NCBI GenBank assembly: GCA_023052935.1
Contig: CM041295.1
Span: forward strand, 16,120,880-16,184,879
Length of the DNA: 64,000 nt
Origin: Piezodorus guildinii
Lineage: Eukaryota > Arthropoda > Insecta > Hemiptera > Pentatomidae
Direction of reading: 5' to 3'
Positions 11,215-22,089 of the stretch are shown here, in pieces (positions within the stretch are counted from its first letter, which is position 1; each line of letters opens with the position of its first letter). The notes beneath the pieces were generated by a model that did no database searches, was not told where the DNA came from, and saw only the letters and a program-made list of their open reading frames with translations. The position numbers were made by a program, and so were the translations under genes.

Positions 11215-11880
11215 AAAAATAAAATCATCTGGTGTGGGAAACAGACAAATTTCACTTACCTCGGCTATTAAAATAAATTTAATAACTATTAAATAATCTG
11301 AAAGTTGAAAAAAAAAATTAAGTTAATTTAAATAAATATGGAATTCAGTTTCGATGGAAACATACGATTTAGATTAAATAATATAACACTATTAAATTTG
11401 TACGTATCAGTAATAAGTTTATGCTCTATTCGTCACTTTCCATTACCTTTTACAATTTATAGTATAAGGTAATATTTTTTCCAAAACTTTAGCTTTTCAA
11501 CGGTATATTATGCTGCAAAACACAAAAATTGCATAAAAAAAGTGTTTCCTCTATTATCCTTTAGTTGGGTGTCGAGTTTGTTCTTATATATTTATCCGTT
11601 TTTTATCAAAGCTAAAAAGATGATATGGTAATTTTTATAAAATCTACGTAATTAAAGGTACTTTGAAGGAAAAAAAGAAAAGATTATCGGCATTTAGGCC
11701 CTGTCAGACTATTTTAATCAGAATAACACTTATATGATATAAATCCCGTTAAATTTCGCATCTATAAATTGAGTTTAATCAAAATCTGGGGCCGTTTTTG
11801 TGTACATTGGAAAAAGGTACAAAATGTATGGTATTAGTGTCTCTTCTGGTGTCCCCATTTGATGATTAAATATGATGAAA
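11215..11880 (+). repeat. Repeat X copy
   Basis: Opens with CTGGTGTGGGAAACAGACAA and TTTCACTTACCTCGG, then TTTTCAACGGTATATTATG, GGCCCTGTCAGACTATTTTA and CTCTTCTGGTG blocks in the order of the 57960-58460 copy, but it lacks the CA-tract end. Confidence 0.6.
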
Positions 11881-12432
11881 TATGAAATTTAAATTTTATA
11901 CAAAATATCACTTATATTATTATTATATGAGGTACTTAAGCCTTGAACCTATTGAATTTACCCTGTACAAGATCTAAATAAAGAAATATATCTAAATTTA
12001 TTTTAAATAAGTTAAATATTTATGTGCTAGAGTAATACATTTATTTATGCGTTCAATTCAATGTTTAATATCATGTTTCCCATTAATAGGACTACCTTCA
12101 AAGCTATAGAGTAGAACTATTGGTTACCTTTGAATATTCTATAACAGACTCGTAGCGTCCTTTACCTACTAAATTCTGAGAACCATAATCGATACATTAA
12201 TTTGTGCTTCAAACGGTATACCTACATCATGATTTTGATACTCCTTATGCCCTGCCTTGAAAACCATCTAAATTACAAAAAACGACAATTTATATTGATA
12301 ATATAATATTATAGGTGGAATAATCAGGAATCAGTCATTTTTGTATTGCCTCATCTTTCTTATCGTTATTAGTTACTGATCGCCCTCATAAAAGAAAAGG
12401 CTATAGAACATTGGCAAAAAGTATGTTTTTTT
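11881..12432. other. No gene seen
   Basis: AT-rich, no motif recognised. The LINE fragment at 12433 is not preceded by recognisable RT sequence. Confidence 0.4.
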
Positions 12433-12715
12433 ATGAGGAAGAATAAACTTAGAGTAGTAGAGCCTTCAGTGAAACCCAACCGAGCAGACCTACGGCTGTG
12501 CAGGAAGGAGGAAGTGGTACTGGCTCGACTGAGGATTGGCCACACAAGGCTGACCCAGGACTACTTGATGACGAGGGGATCACCGCCTCAATGTACCTCC
12601 TGTGGGGTTATCCTCACAGTACAACATATACTGTTGGATTGCTTTTCCTTCGAAGCCGAGCGAAGAGGGGTTGGTATGGAGACTGACATTGGAACAATAT
12701 TACAAAATACCCAGG
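12433..12715 (+). pseudogene. LINE ORF2 C-terminal zinc region
   Basis: About 95 codons are open. They contain LARLRIGHTRLTQDYLM followed by a C-x2-C-x8-H-x4-C motif (CTSC ... HILLDC). This is the segment that follows the RNase H domain in several insect LINE ORF2 proteins (I, LOA and some Jockey-type elements). RT and RNase H cores are absent upstream. The open frame continues into the 23-bp tandem repeat only because that repeat has no stop codon; the true element sequence ends near 12715. It belongs to neither A nor B, yet it is joined directly to a family B 3' end. Confidence 0.65.
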
Positions 12716-13130
12716 GTATACGTTTATTTATTTTTATTGTATACGTTTATTTATTTTTATTGTATACGTTTATTTATTTTTATTGTATACGTTTATTTAT
12801 TTTTATTGTATACGTTTATTTATTTTTATTGTATACGTTTATTTATTTTTATTGTATACGTTTATTTATTTTTATAGTATACGTTTATTTATTTTTATAG
12901 TATACGTTTATTTATTTTTATTGTATACGTTTATTTATTTTTATTGTATACGTTTATTTATTTTTATAGTATACGTTTATTTATTTTTATTGTATACGTT
13001 TATTTATTTTTATTGTATACGTTTATTTATTTTTATTGTATACGTTTATTTATTTTTATTGTATACGTTTATTTATTTTTATTGTATACGTTTTTTATTT
13101 TTATTGTATACGTTTATTATTTTATTTTAT
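12716..13130 (+). repeat. 23-bp minisatellite, about 18 units
   Basis: The unit GTATACGTTTATTTATTTTTATT, given here as GTATACGTTTATTTATT plus TTTATT, recurs every 23 bases from 12716 to 13084. A 22-base unit starts at 13084 and a last partial unit at 13106. Some units carry TTATAG for TTATTG. Because 23 is not a multiple of 3, the array encodes a 23-residue hydrophobic period in every forward frame and gives several spurious long open frames. The unit occurs once in the normal family B 3' UTR. Confidence 0.95.
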
Positions 13131-13235
13131 TTTATGTACTTTGACTTTCCTTTTGTTTATATTGTAAATATTGTATGAGTGAGATCCTGTAGCACTATTA
13201 TTATTGTCTATTATGACAAATTGTAATATATACGA

Positions 13236-13289
<54 letters not shown>
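13106..13289 (+). mobile_element. Family B LINE 3' end with 52-base A tail
   Basis: From the last tandem unit onward (TTATGTACTTTGACTTTCC, GAGATCCTGTAGCACTATTA, ATTGTAATATATACGAATA) it matches 26930-27040 nearly base for base. It ends in A52 at 13238-13289, an unusually long preserved tail that suggests a young insertion. Confidence 0.85.
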
Positions 13290-13291
<2 letters not shown>

Positions 13292-13381
13292 AGGAGTCAC
13301 TTACCAAACTGATAAATTATTTAAAAGAAACATCAATAATTTACAAAATTAAAAAAAAAAAAAAGTTAATGTTTTGGATTT

Positions 13382-13437
<56 letters not shown>

Positions 13438-13868
13438 TATATATTATTCTTTTCTTATATGTAGTTATCTTATATCATTGTTTGTATTTAACTTAAAATA
13501 TTGTATCTGTATTATTAGCATCTGTATTATTAGTATTATCTATGTTTTAGCGTATTATGTATCTTATTTTATTATGTATTATATGATTAGTACATATGTA
13601 TGTTTTATTTTCGTATTGTATGTATTATTTTGTATATTATGTATAATGTTTGTATTGTATTTTATTATTTATCATGTATGTGCTATATGTATGTTTTACT
13701 ATTAGTATATATGCATGTATTATTAGTATATATGTATATATTAGTAGTATTATTACTATTATTATATTGTATCTGTGTTATTAGTTTAGGGATAAAATTA
13801 CTTTTATGGTTGAAAAGCCCTTATGTTACAAAATAAATAAATAAGTTACTGATCTGTCGCAACCCATC
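13290..13868. repeat. Low-complexity TA and TATTATTAG tracts
   Basis: A (TA)n array fills about 13388-13443. It is followed to about 13790 by imperfect repeats of TGTATTATTAGTATAT-like sequence. The short frames there (for example 13478-13705) are C/I/Y/V-rich translation of these tracts, not genes. Confidence 0.7.
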
Positions 13869-13869
13869 A

Positions 13870-14455
13870 GTCACACATCTTATCCGTTTATGAATGGTGC
13901 CAAAAGTGGAATATAAAAATCAATCTTAATAAATGACTCTTAATAAACGTTCACTCTATCCTCAGACCCGACAAATGTCTACTTCACAAACATATTAAAC
14001 CTTCCAACATACTGCAAAGGACTAATGTAAATCAACGTCATCAGGTCTTTATGGACTTATAGGACATAGGTATGGGGTCCGCAAACCATCACAATTCTTT
14101 CCGTATCCGATTCTTTCAATCCAAAATTGTAAGAAAAATCCTGAATGCTCTTTACTTTGTTCCCGATAAAATCCCTAAAGACCGAAATATTCTATTACTT
14201 GCAGACTTAACCTGAAATAGGTATACATCCTTTTATTCAAAACTGCTAGAGCATGTTCGTATTCTCTCAACGGTAATTCTCCGAGGTGCTTGAAATGGCG
14301 ATGGCCTCGGGATGTACTAAATTAAAAAAAAATTAAAGTGCTGTCGCTGGGTAGTTTCTTCGAAAGAGTTTTTCATGCCTATAATAATTCTAGTGTTCCC
14401 TGTTACTTGCTGTATACTTGTTATCTAGTTGTAAATATCAATAATACATTCTGAA
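13870..14455 (+). mobile_element. Highly decayed family A LINE fragment
   Basis: Segments match A ORF2 in order: a TGGTGCCAAAAGTGGAAT-like start, TTTATGGACTTATAGGACATA (WTYG region), CCAAAATTGTAAGAAAAATC (SKIVRKI), and GATGGCCTCGGGA. The A-type 3' UTR follows, ending GTAAATATCAATAATACATT. Many indels and substitutions mark it as one of the older copies. Confidence 0.7.
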
Positions 14456-14850
14456 ACCACCAAAATTTACTCCCATTTATTTTTCTTAAGAAAAAAAAGT
14501 AATATTTTCCTTATAGTCCAGTCCTATCAAATTACGTTTATTTAGTTGATCCCTGGTACATTATTTTTATGAAATTGAAAAAAAAAATTATTGAACGGCT
14601 TAGAAGAGCTTATCCTCTTAGATTATAGTCCTGCTAAATATGAATCCATTTGCGGCTTATAAGATTAAAATAAGCCTAAATACCAAATAATCCTTCCGTA
14701 CTTCAACGCATTCAAATTTAGTTACGCCTTAGATAGTCTAACATGATTATTGCATAGGATGGTGGAAAAATATTATGTTTGTAACATCATCATCCACTTA
14801 ATAAATTATTAGGTCGTAAAAAAAATAAATTTTTTATTGAAATTTAAAGC
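14456..14850. other. No gene seen
   Basis: AT-rich, no recognised motif. It separates the decayed A copy from the fold-back repeat. Confidence 0.4.
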
Positions 14851-14861
14851 TGTAGAAGAAA

Positions 14862-15508
14862 GAGATGTTCCCAAAGGTGTCTAACTGATTTTAATGAATT
14901 TTTCTTTGAATAAAACTAGACTTCAAAGGATTATTTTTAAGCAAAATTTCAATGTCCCTCAGGTAAATATCTCTGGTTCTAGGGAAGATGGACAATTTAT
15001 TTTATCATCACAATTACCCCTTTTCAATGATGAAAAACATGTGCTATTGAAATAATAATGTTTTATGCTAGGTAATAACCCTAAAAATATTAAAATTCTC
15101 CTCAAAAAAGTACTTTTAATAAGGTTATTAAAAACTATGTTCCTAACTTCTAAAGAGAATCTAAATCTAGGCGCAGTTTTGAAGAAACCTTATTAAAAGT
15201 AGTGTTTTTACGAGATTTTTAGGGTAGTTGCCGAGCATACAACTTAAACATTTTTATGACTTTTTTTTAAAAATTATTACGCTTTGAATTAGGGCAATTT
15301 TGAAACCAAAATTATTTACTACCTTCACTAGAACTGGTTCGAGTAATATCTCTAGAGATATTAAATAAAATGTTTTTCGCGCATAAACTTGGCGATCTTT
15401 GTACGCAACACCTAGGGAGTGTGGCCCCTAATATTTTTCTAAGTCTAATGGTTTAACGTCTAGTTTTATCTTTACAAAAATCATCAAAATCGGTGAAGCC
15501 CGGATGAT
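14862..15508. repeat. Repeat F: long imperfect inverted repeat (fold-back)
   Basis: The left arm (about 14868-15135) and right arm (about 15185-15505) are reverse complements with mismatches and gaps. Left-arm blocks CTAACTGATTTTAATGAATT, CTCTGGTTCTAG, AATAACCCTAAAAAT and CTTTTAATAAGGTT return inverted on the right. The loop is only about 50 bases. Such a structure is typical of fold-back elements or of two head-to-head repeat copies. The same arm sequence occurs at 22090-22284/27083-27545 and inverted at 28485-28790. There is no coding sequence. Confidence 0.75.
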
Positions 15509-15775
15509 GAGGTTGAGGAAGACGCGTTTAAACTGGTGGGCACTAGAGCTTAGCGGACCCTGGTCCAGGACAGAGAAGAATGGAGGCGACGACTAGAATC
15601 GGGTTGTAGAGCCTGTGATGATGTATAAAAAAACAAAATAATAAATGAATATTTACATGAAATGTATGCACATATATAACATATAAAATATTGTCTATCT
15701 AATACGAGTATATACAAATCTCGTGTCACGGGTTTGAGGTCGAACGAACACCTCCGAAACGGCTCGACCGATTTT

Positions 15776-15807
<32 letters not shown>

Positions 15808-16009
15808 ATGCATATTACGTAGGTAAGACAATAGGTTCTGAAATATATTTCATACCTCTAGGTACAGGTTTTTTCATAGAGTAAAAATGTTTTTTTTTTA
15901 TTTAGTATAGAAAATTATCTATAAACCTAAATTGTCTCCCTCATTTTTAAATGCGTTTTAGTAGTTTTATTTAAACAATATTTAAATAATTTAACTGTTG
16001 TTTGTATGA
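15509..16009. other. No gene; T-run and CCGAAACGGCTCGACCGATT block
   Basis: A T-run of about 28 bases lies at 15780-15807, after CTCCGAAACGGCTCGACCGA, a wording found in many insect dispersed repeats. I cannot assign it to a class. Confidence 0.4.
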
Positions 16010-16440
16010 CAAAAATATAATGCTGGCAGTACGACTTTCACTTACTTTATACTATTTAAGCCCTGTCAGATTTTAATCAGAATGAAACCTACATTTCGTT
16101 AAAGCCTATTAAAATTTACATCGATATAGCGAGTTTAATCAAAATTGAAAAAAGTTGCAAAATGCATGGTATAAAGTAGCTCTTCTGGTTAGCTCATTTT
16201 GATGAAAAAGGTTTTGTAACGTCTCCGGCGTATATTTGTCTTAAATATGAAATTTCAGTTTCATAGGACCTATCGTTTCCGCCTGGGAGTTACCACACAC
16301 ACAGACTTTTTTTGCGGGACTTGGTTATTTGGACTCAGAGGACCTTAAAACGTGTATTTCCATTGAAAACTGGAATTCGAAAATTTTCACGATCGCAATA
16401 CTTTCCCTTATTATATATAGTAATTGAAAGTGAAAATTTA
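16010..16440 (+). repeat. Repeat X, right half
   Basis: Contains AAGCCCTGTCAGA, AATGCATGGTATAAAG, CCGCCTGGGAGTTACCACAC and GACTTGGTTATTTGGACTCA, ending TATATATAGTAATTGAAAGTG. It is collinear with 58020-58460. Confidence 0.75.
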
Positions 16441-16649
16441 ATAAATATAGAGAGAAATATCTGAGACAGTATAAAACAAGTGCTTGTGCCCAACGAAACA
16501 TAGAGCCTATTCTTAATGGTGATAAATTTAATAAAATGTATTATTGACTATCACTCGATTCTAATTAAAAATATTAATCCTCCCTGTACATGGAGGAAAA
16601 TATCTTTTTTCATATTTAAATACCCATTCATCAGGAAATATATAGTTGT

Positions 16650-17120
16650 TTTTTTTTTCCAGCATATTTATTGATATATACAACTGTATAATGAAATACA
16701 TCTAGTAAATGTGATACTCATGATCATACACATAGGGATACTACCAATTGGCAGCTCTCAAAAAACGATACTTGACTAGAAGGTCCCGGGGCCATAATCT
16801 TTTCAGACGCCTCAGAGGATTATCAGGAATTGTAGAGGAAGCAAGGATTGAAATATTCTGTTAAAGTGGGAATTCAGTTTGTCATAAAAAGAGTAGTGCC
16901 CTGGTTCGGGCTAATTCAGCAAAATTAGGAACATTAAACTCTTTATGGATGAACTTAATTCTGACAAAATAAGGAGCATTAAGGATTTTTCGAAGGGTTT
17001 TTGGATTGTAAGGATTACAGATACAGATAGAATTTTATGGTTAGGTACAGCGTAAAATCTCTACTCCGTAGGTACATATCGGCCTTACGATAGTCATGTT
17101 GATGAGCATTTTGCAGTTGA
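16650..17120 (-). mobile_element. Family A LINE, 3' part (split by the 17121-18385 element)
   Basis: Minus-strand A copy: a T-run tail near 16650, TTTATTGATATATACAACTG (3' UTR), GACTAGAAGGTCCCGGGGCC (C-terminal WPRDL region), and the SRIQSLQSKIL-like region, up to GATGAGCATTTTGCAGTTGA at 17101-17120. The copy resumes at 18386. The frame is badly broken. Confidence 0.75.
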
Positions 17121-18385
17121 GGGCCAGTTGCACCAGCCCAGGTCAAAGTACGGTAAGGGTAACCTCCGTTGAAGTCAGCCATTGCCCGTTGCACCACCTA
17201 GGGTAGGGATGCTGAATCCACGTTAACATTACTGGGCAAGGCTCACCGTTTAACCTCCAGTAAAATGGTAACCTTCCTGAATAGTTTGAAATAGTATCAC
17301 TTTTGTTTTATGTAATTGTTTTATTTGCCACTATTTCAAAGAAATGGATTTGATTAACATTGAACACTTGACAGATGACGAGGAATATATTATTAATTTT
17401 TTATTAATTAATTAATTTGTAGTCATTATTTACTAAAGATGTTTTAATTTTTGTTTTACTTTCGTAAAATTTTAATAAACATTTTCATTTTATAATTGCA
17501 GTTTTATTATTTGATCCATTGAAATAGATCCTCTCTAAATAATTAACAAAGTTTGGTTTTGTAAATATAGGATATTTAAGTTGTTATTATTATTAATAGT
17601 TCTTTAGTGATTCCTAGGCCTATAACTTTTTTAAGTCAGTAAAAAATCCCACTATATTCCTGTTAAAAATAAGTTGACAACATTCTGTAAGTGGAAGATG
17701 ATTTTTAGTAGGTTCCGTACCTGTTTTTGAAAATTTTGAACACAAATGATTGATTTTTCATTAACCAATTAATTTTATTATTAATGCATTTAAATGTTTA
17801 CTAGAGACAAATATCTCCTAATTTTGTACAAAATGTTACAGTATGTTTTATATACTTAGGATTATTAGGATTTTATATATTAGGATTTTTAATTAATAAG
17901 AGGGGGTAAGTTGTTAATTTCATTCTTAGGACTCCATAGGAAATTACAAGTGACTAAAAACCAAAATATATGATATTTTGTTTACTTATAAACTGATTGC
18001 TGTGGAATGAAAGTAAAAAAATCACAAACAATCCAAACACATTTATTTACATTTACATACACAAATAATAAATTTACTATATTCTTTTAACAACCACGAT
18101 AAATAATAATATAATAATAAATAAACGATATTCTTTTAATAACAAACTTTAAAATAGAAGAATTAATTTCTTAAAAATAAGTTCCAAAGTAGCAAAGCTG
18201 ATAAGGTCGAGAATTGAAATAAGGAAGTAAAATGGCCGACCTACCTTTCATCTCCCGTGAGATAGTATTATAAGTAAACACCTTACCAACAACGCTCCCT
18301 GCTGAAATCGGCGGTAAGCTATCTACCGTAGTTTTACCTGGGGTAAGCTTACCTTAGGTTGAACGGAGGCTGGTGCAACTGGCCC
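17121..18385. mobile_element. Harbinger-like non-autonomous DNA transposon, 1265 bp
   Basis: Perfect 18-bp terminal inverted repeats, GGGCCAGTTGCACCAGCC at 17121-17138 and its complement at 18368-18385, are flanked by a 3-bp duplication TGA (17118-17120 and 18386-18388). It splits a LINE A copy: on removal, GCAGTTGAAGGTTTAAGCG rejoins as in other A copies. GGGCC(A/G)GTTGCACCA-type ends with a 3-bp duplication fit the PIF/Harbinger superfamily, although that family usually favours TWA. Inside is AT-rich sequence with one short frame starting MDLINIEHLTDDEEYI near 17344 and no long transposase, so it depends on another source. Confidence 0.8.
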
Positions 18386-18600
18386 TGAAGGTTTAAGCGT
18401 TTGCCCAATGATCTGTTCAACAGGGACAAGCGGAGTGTTTTTGAAGGATACTGTAGGACAGGATGTTATTGGGTTACGGCGAATAGTAAAGGTTATTTGA
18501 AGGGATTTATTAAAATTTATTTTTATCCTCCAACTCTGACCCCATACGTCTAGGTCTCTGATGTGGAATTAATGGATTTGAGAGGCAATAATAGGATATA
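18386..18600 (-). mobile_element. Family A LINE, 5' part (continuation of 16650-17120)
   Basis: Continues the interrupted copy: GGTTTAAGCGTTTGCCCAAT, ATCTGTTCAACAGGGACAAG (region of VEQIRYLG) and GAAGGATACTGTAGGACAGG (coding SCPTVSF in other copies), up to the GAGGCAATAATAGGATATA stretch. It ends near 18600, where similarity stops. Confidence 0.75.
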
Positions 18601-19600
18601 TGTAAACATAAAATCGGTTTTATAGATACTTCCCTTCTAAGGTTTCTCTGTTTCTTAGGTTTGTCCTACATATTCCAAAAAAAAATAGAGCAATGATATA
18701 AACATTTTAGGATTGGTAGAAAACATGAGCTGTTTAACTTAAGATACCTAACTTCTGAAGCTGATGACATAACAGCTTAACAAGGATTTTCATAAGAAGT
18801 TGCCGTTATTTTGGGCTTGATTTAGAGGTAGGAAATTAGCAGACAAGTGGGTGACATAGGGTGACAGGGGGGAGGGACATGGGGGGGGGAGGGGTTGGCC
18901 GGGAGATCTGCTTAGCCTGCAATTTCCCCGGCACTTTCCTATCGGCAAATGGAGGCTCCTCAGCATCCCAGCCAACTATAGAACCATATATCCTCATTTT
19001 CGATAAATTCAATAGGAGGATAAATATAGGGGGTAGATAGGATAAAATATTTTATATGTTTAACTAGAAGACCCGCCCCTGCTTTGCACCACTGCAATCT
19101 GAATGAGGTGTCATTTATCTTTGAAAAAGCTCTGTCTCACCGATTTAGATTTTATCGCTTTGGGATATATATATATTAATATGTTTCGGTGGCATTTAGG
19201 GGAATTAAGTATTTAACTTATAATAAACATTTATTTATAAAATAGCACTTATTATTACACATAAAAACATGATACAGCAAGGCATTGTTATTATTGAGAA
19301 TACTGAGGTTCAAATTTACCACATAATATAACATTAATGTACTTTTGGACACGACTGCAAAATTCTTCCCTGGCTTGACCCCTAACCTCCTCCGTCCGTG
19401 GTTGGACTTCCGATTCCTTTCCTGTCCCGGCTAAGACTCCTCAGGTACTCCTCTATCCTAGCCGTGGAGAGGTCTATTTTTTATATAGCTCTTCTAAGAA
19501 ACGTTTTTGGTTGAAGCCCGGAAACTGTTCTATTTGAAATGATTCTAAATAATTTCTATTCCACCCAGTATTCTGGATATATAGCAATATATATATAATC
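18601..19600. other. No gene; G-rich patch
   Basis: No coding sequence is recognised. A G-rich run at 18849-18894 is listed separately. A GC-richer section near 19320-19500 has no domain I can name. Confidence 0.4.
18849..18898 (+). other. Potential G-quadruplex tract
   Basis: At least five runs of three or more G occur within 50 bases (GGG, GGG, GGGGGG, GGG, GGGGGGGGG, then GGGG), with loops of 1 to 7 bases. This meets the usual G3+N1-7 definition and stands out sharply in AT-rich surroundings. Whether it forms in cells is unknown. Confidence 0.6.
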
Positions 19601-19610
19601 ATTGGCAAAC

Positions 19611-19790
19611 ATTTTTATTTTTTTTGTTTATTGAGGTATATTACATTTTGTTTCATAATAAACAGTAGTAATAGTGATGTGATACACATTCATACAATAT
19701 ATACAGAAAATAATGATAAAGTCAAATTACATAAAATCGGAAATGAATGAATTCAAATATGAATAAATTCAAATGGCAAACATTAAAACT
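19611..19790 (-). mobile_element. Family B LINE 3' UTR tail
   Basis: A T-run then TTTATTGAGGTATATTACATT, CACATTCATACAATATATAC and GTCAAATTACATAAAAT match the tails at 8394-8560 and 54990-55130. Only the tail is present. Confidence 0.7.
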
Positions 19791-19854
19791 ACAGTATAAA
19801 TCAAAATTGGTTCAGTTTATTTGTTAGTTATTCTAAAGTAAAGCGTAGATTCAA

Positions 19855-20238
19855 GGGTTGGACCTGCTCACTCCATCCCACGGAACTGCTTCATTTATGA
19901 GATCTTTTGTCATACGTGCATCTTCATTTTGGAATTCCTTGCCCATGTCGATTCGTAAATGCCTATCCTTAACTTCCTTTAAGCATCATCTATTTATCCA
20001 TCTCCTCGAACATGAAACTGCCGTGCCTTTATAAACTTAACTATCTGGCCTCTTTATTTATATTTTTATCTTAATTTTCTCTATCTTTTTTTCTTTATTT
20101 TGTTTGTATATATGTATACGTATAATAACTCTTAAACCATAAAATGCTGTATATAATATGGTAAAATTTATATAGCCAGAAGATAAATCTTCTATTGTAC
20201 ATTTATATTATTCTTAGGGGACTAGCTGTCCCAGAATA
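19855..20238 (+). pseudogene. Family C (CR1/L2-like) LINE C-terminus and 3' UTR
   Basis: The plus strand from 19898 reads MRSFVIRASSFWNSLP followed by MSIRKCLSLTSFKHHLFIHLL and a stop near 20037. The F-x-A-x-x-x-W-N-S-L-P...S-x-S-x-F-K pattern ends many CR1/L2/Daphne-group LINE ORF2 proteins. The 3' UTR ends in AGCTGTCCCAGAATA, close to CCCAGTCTCAGAATAAAAAT in the copy at 33.6 kb. A B-family LINE has inserted here and duplicated GTCCCAGAATA. Confidence 0.65.
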
Positions 20239-21386
20239 GAAACAATTCTTTATTGAGCAATATTACAATCTGTCCAATTTAAGACATTTTTAATAGGGAT
20301 AAAGTACAACACTGCATTCACACGATATATACAAAACAATAAATTTATATAATAATAATACAATATAAATATATACAAAGCAAAATCAATAAAAATATAT
20401 ACAAAAGTCACTCATACCTATATACAATTCACAAGCATACAGCACGTGAGTGGAAAATCTAGCCAATGCTAGAACTCCAATATACATTTTACAAGAGGTC
20501 TCGAGGCCACTGCCGTTTCAACCTTCTAGGAGAATGGTAAGGATGTGGGGAGCCGGATAAGGATTGACCTAGGGGATTAGGGTGATGGATAAGGTTCTGA
20601 TGGAATTTAGAGAATTTTAATGGTATAAGGTCTAAAATAAATGGAATATTTAGGTCGCGGTGTAAGGTATGGTTGGATACATAATAAGGAGCATTAACTA
20701 TTGTTCGGAGGACTTTTGAATGAAAGGATTGAATGATGTTAGATGTTAGAAAATTTGGCTGTCCCCCACAGTTCAAGTCCGTAGGTCCAGATAGGTTTCA
20801 GTACTGTCTTGTATATTAGCAGTTTGTTCTCGATAGATAATTCAGAATTTCTGTTCAGTAGTCTGTATAATTGTCCAAATCGTCGATTAAGTTCTTGTCG
20901 TTTAAGTCTAGTATGCGGGTTCCAGTTAGTATTTTGTCCAGAAGGAAGCCAAGATACCGGACTGTGTCGGAGAAAGGAAGCGGAATGGAGTTAAAGAGAA
21001 CTGGAGAGCAGGATTGTCTTCGAAGGGTAAATGTGACATGTTTGCATTTGGATTGATTGACTTTGATTCTCCAGTTGTTAAACCAGTCTTCAATTTGAGA
21101 AAGGTGCGTTTGGAGGCCTATAGATGCAATTTCGGGATCTAAGTGAGAGGGTAGGATAGCTGTGTCATCAGCGTACGTTGCTAGGAAGGTATTAGGGCAA
21201 ACAGGAATATCAGCCATGTATATATTGTAGAGGATAGGACCAAGGACACTGCCCTGAGGAACACCGGATTCGACTGGACAATAATTGGAATATTCTGCAC
21301 CACAACGAACTCGGAAGGAGCGGTTTGATAGATAGGATCGGAGGACTAGGTATAAGGATTGGGGTAAATGGTTTTTGAGCTTAAAG
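20239..21386 (-). mobile_element. 5'-truncated family B LINE with 11-bp target duplication
   Basis: Minus-strand copy covering the RT palm to the C-terminus: VPQGSVLGPILYNIYMADIP, the catalytic box TYADDTAILPS and VRYLGFLLDK; then, in another frame after about 20880, a C-terminus ending SPRRLKRQWPRDLL (20492-20533). About 250 bases of 3' UTR follow. GTCCCAGAATA stands at 20228-20238 and again at 21387-21397, bounding the insert in the 3' end of a family C element. At least one frameshift near 20860-20890 kills ORF2. It is closer to 787-1805 than to the complete B copy in its 3' UTR. Confidence 0.85.
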
Positions 21387-21404
21387 GTCCCAGAATAATT
21401 TTTT

Positions 21405-22089
21405 TTTTTCATTTCATTTTAAAACGTGATTTTTCTCCACTGTACGACGGTGGCAACATTGAACTACCATAACCTCCCTTATTACCAATAAAATATATTC
21501 ATAATTTAGTATAAATTCATAATTCATAGTTTATGGGCTCACAACAACATTATATTAACTTGTACGATTTCTTTTATTGCATATTAACTTTTCTATATTT
21601 TTTTCATTTCCAACGGTATATAACATGTCTATATTACTATTCATATTTAAGGAATAATTTTTGATGACTTGGTTAAAGAAAATTTATATTTCCTCCTAAG
21701 ATAAAAATGAGTTGCAATGTATTTTACTCATTAACATTCAAAGAATAAGAAATAGGAGAAGAGATAATCTCCTAAATTATAGTGAAAATCTTACCAAAAT
21801 CCGTATTATGGTTTAGAGTAACGGAAACCCAAATCGCGGTATCTTTTTATACATAGAGAAAAGATAAGTAAGGGGAACTATTGCGATCTCGTTTTTCCGA
21901 GAAAATACTCGTTTTGTTGTCCCCTGAGTCCAATGATCACACTTAGAAAGCCTCTTTAAAGATAAGGTACCAAGAAATGTTAATATTTTTTGACCTCGCT
22001 GATCCCAAACTTGGAGGAAGTATACACATTAGGTAGCGACCTCCACCAGATAATGGTAAACAGATAATCCAGGGCTGTAAGTTCTAATA
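21405..22089. repeat. Diverged repeat X remnants
   Basis: Scattered blocks, TTTCCAACGGTATATAACAT at 21607 and GGGAACTATTGCGATCTCGT near 21880 followed by TGTCCCCTGAGTCCA, match repeat X with much divergence. There is no coding sequence. Confidence 0.45.

Noticed and set aside
12716..13130. CRISPR-like array
   Set aside because: The units are directly adjacent with no unique spacers, in animal DNA, inside a LINE 3' UTR.
12433..13178. Long plus-strand open frames of 155, 131 and 91 codons with a repeating Y/L/F/I pattern
   Set aside because: Beyond 12715 they are translation of the 23-bp minisatellite, which lacks stops in all forward frames. The periodic hydrophobic protein is an artefact.
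13122..13307. 61-codon minus frame with a poly-F run (also 26918-27163)
   Set aside because: These are antisense translations of LINE B 3' UTR and A-tails.
15720..15810. Helitron end
   Set aside because: The CCGAAACGGCTCGACCGATT wording is common in insect repeats, but no TC start, hairpin or CTRR end could be matched.
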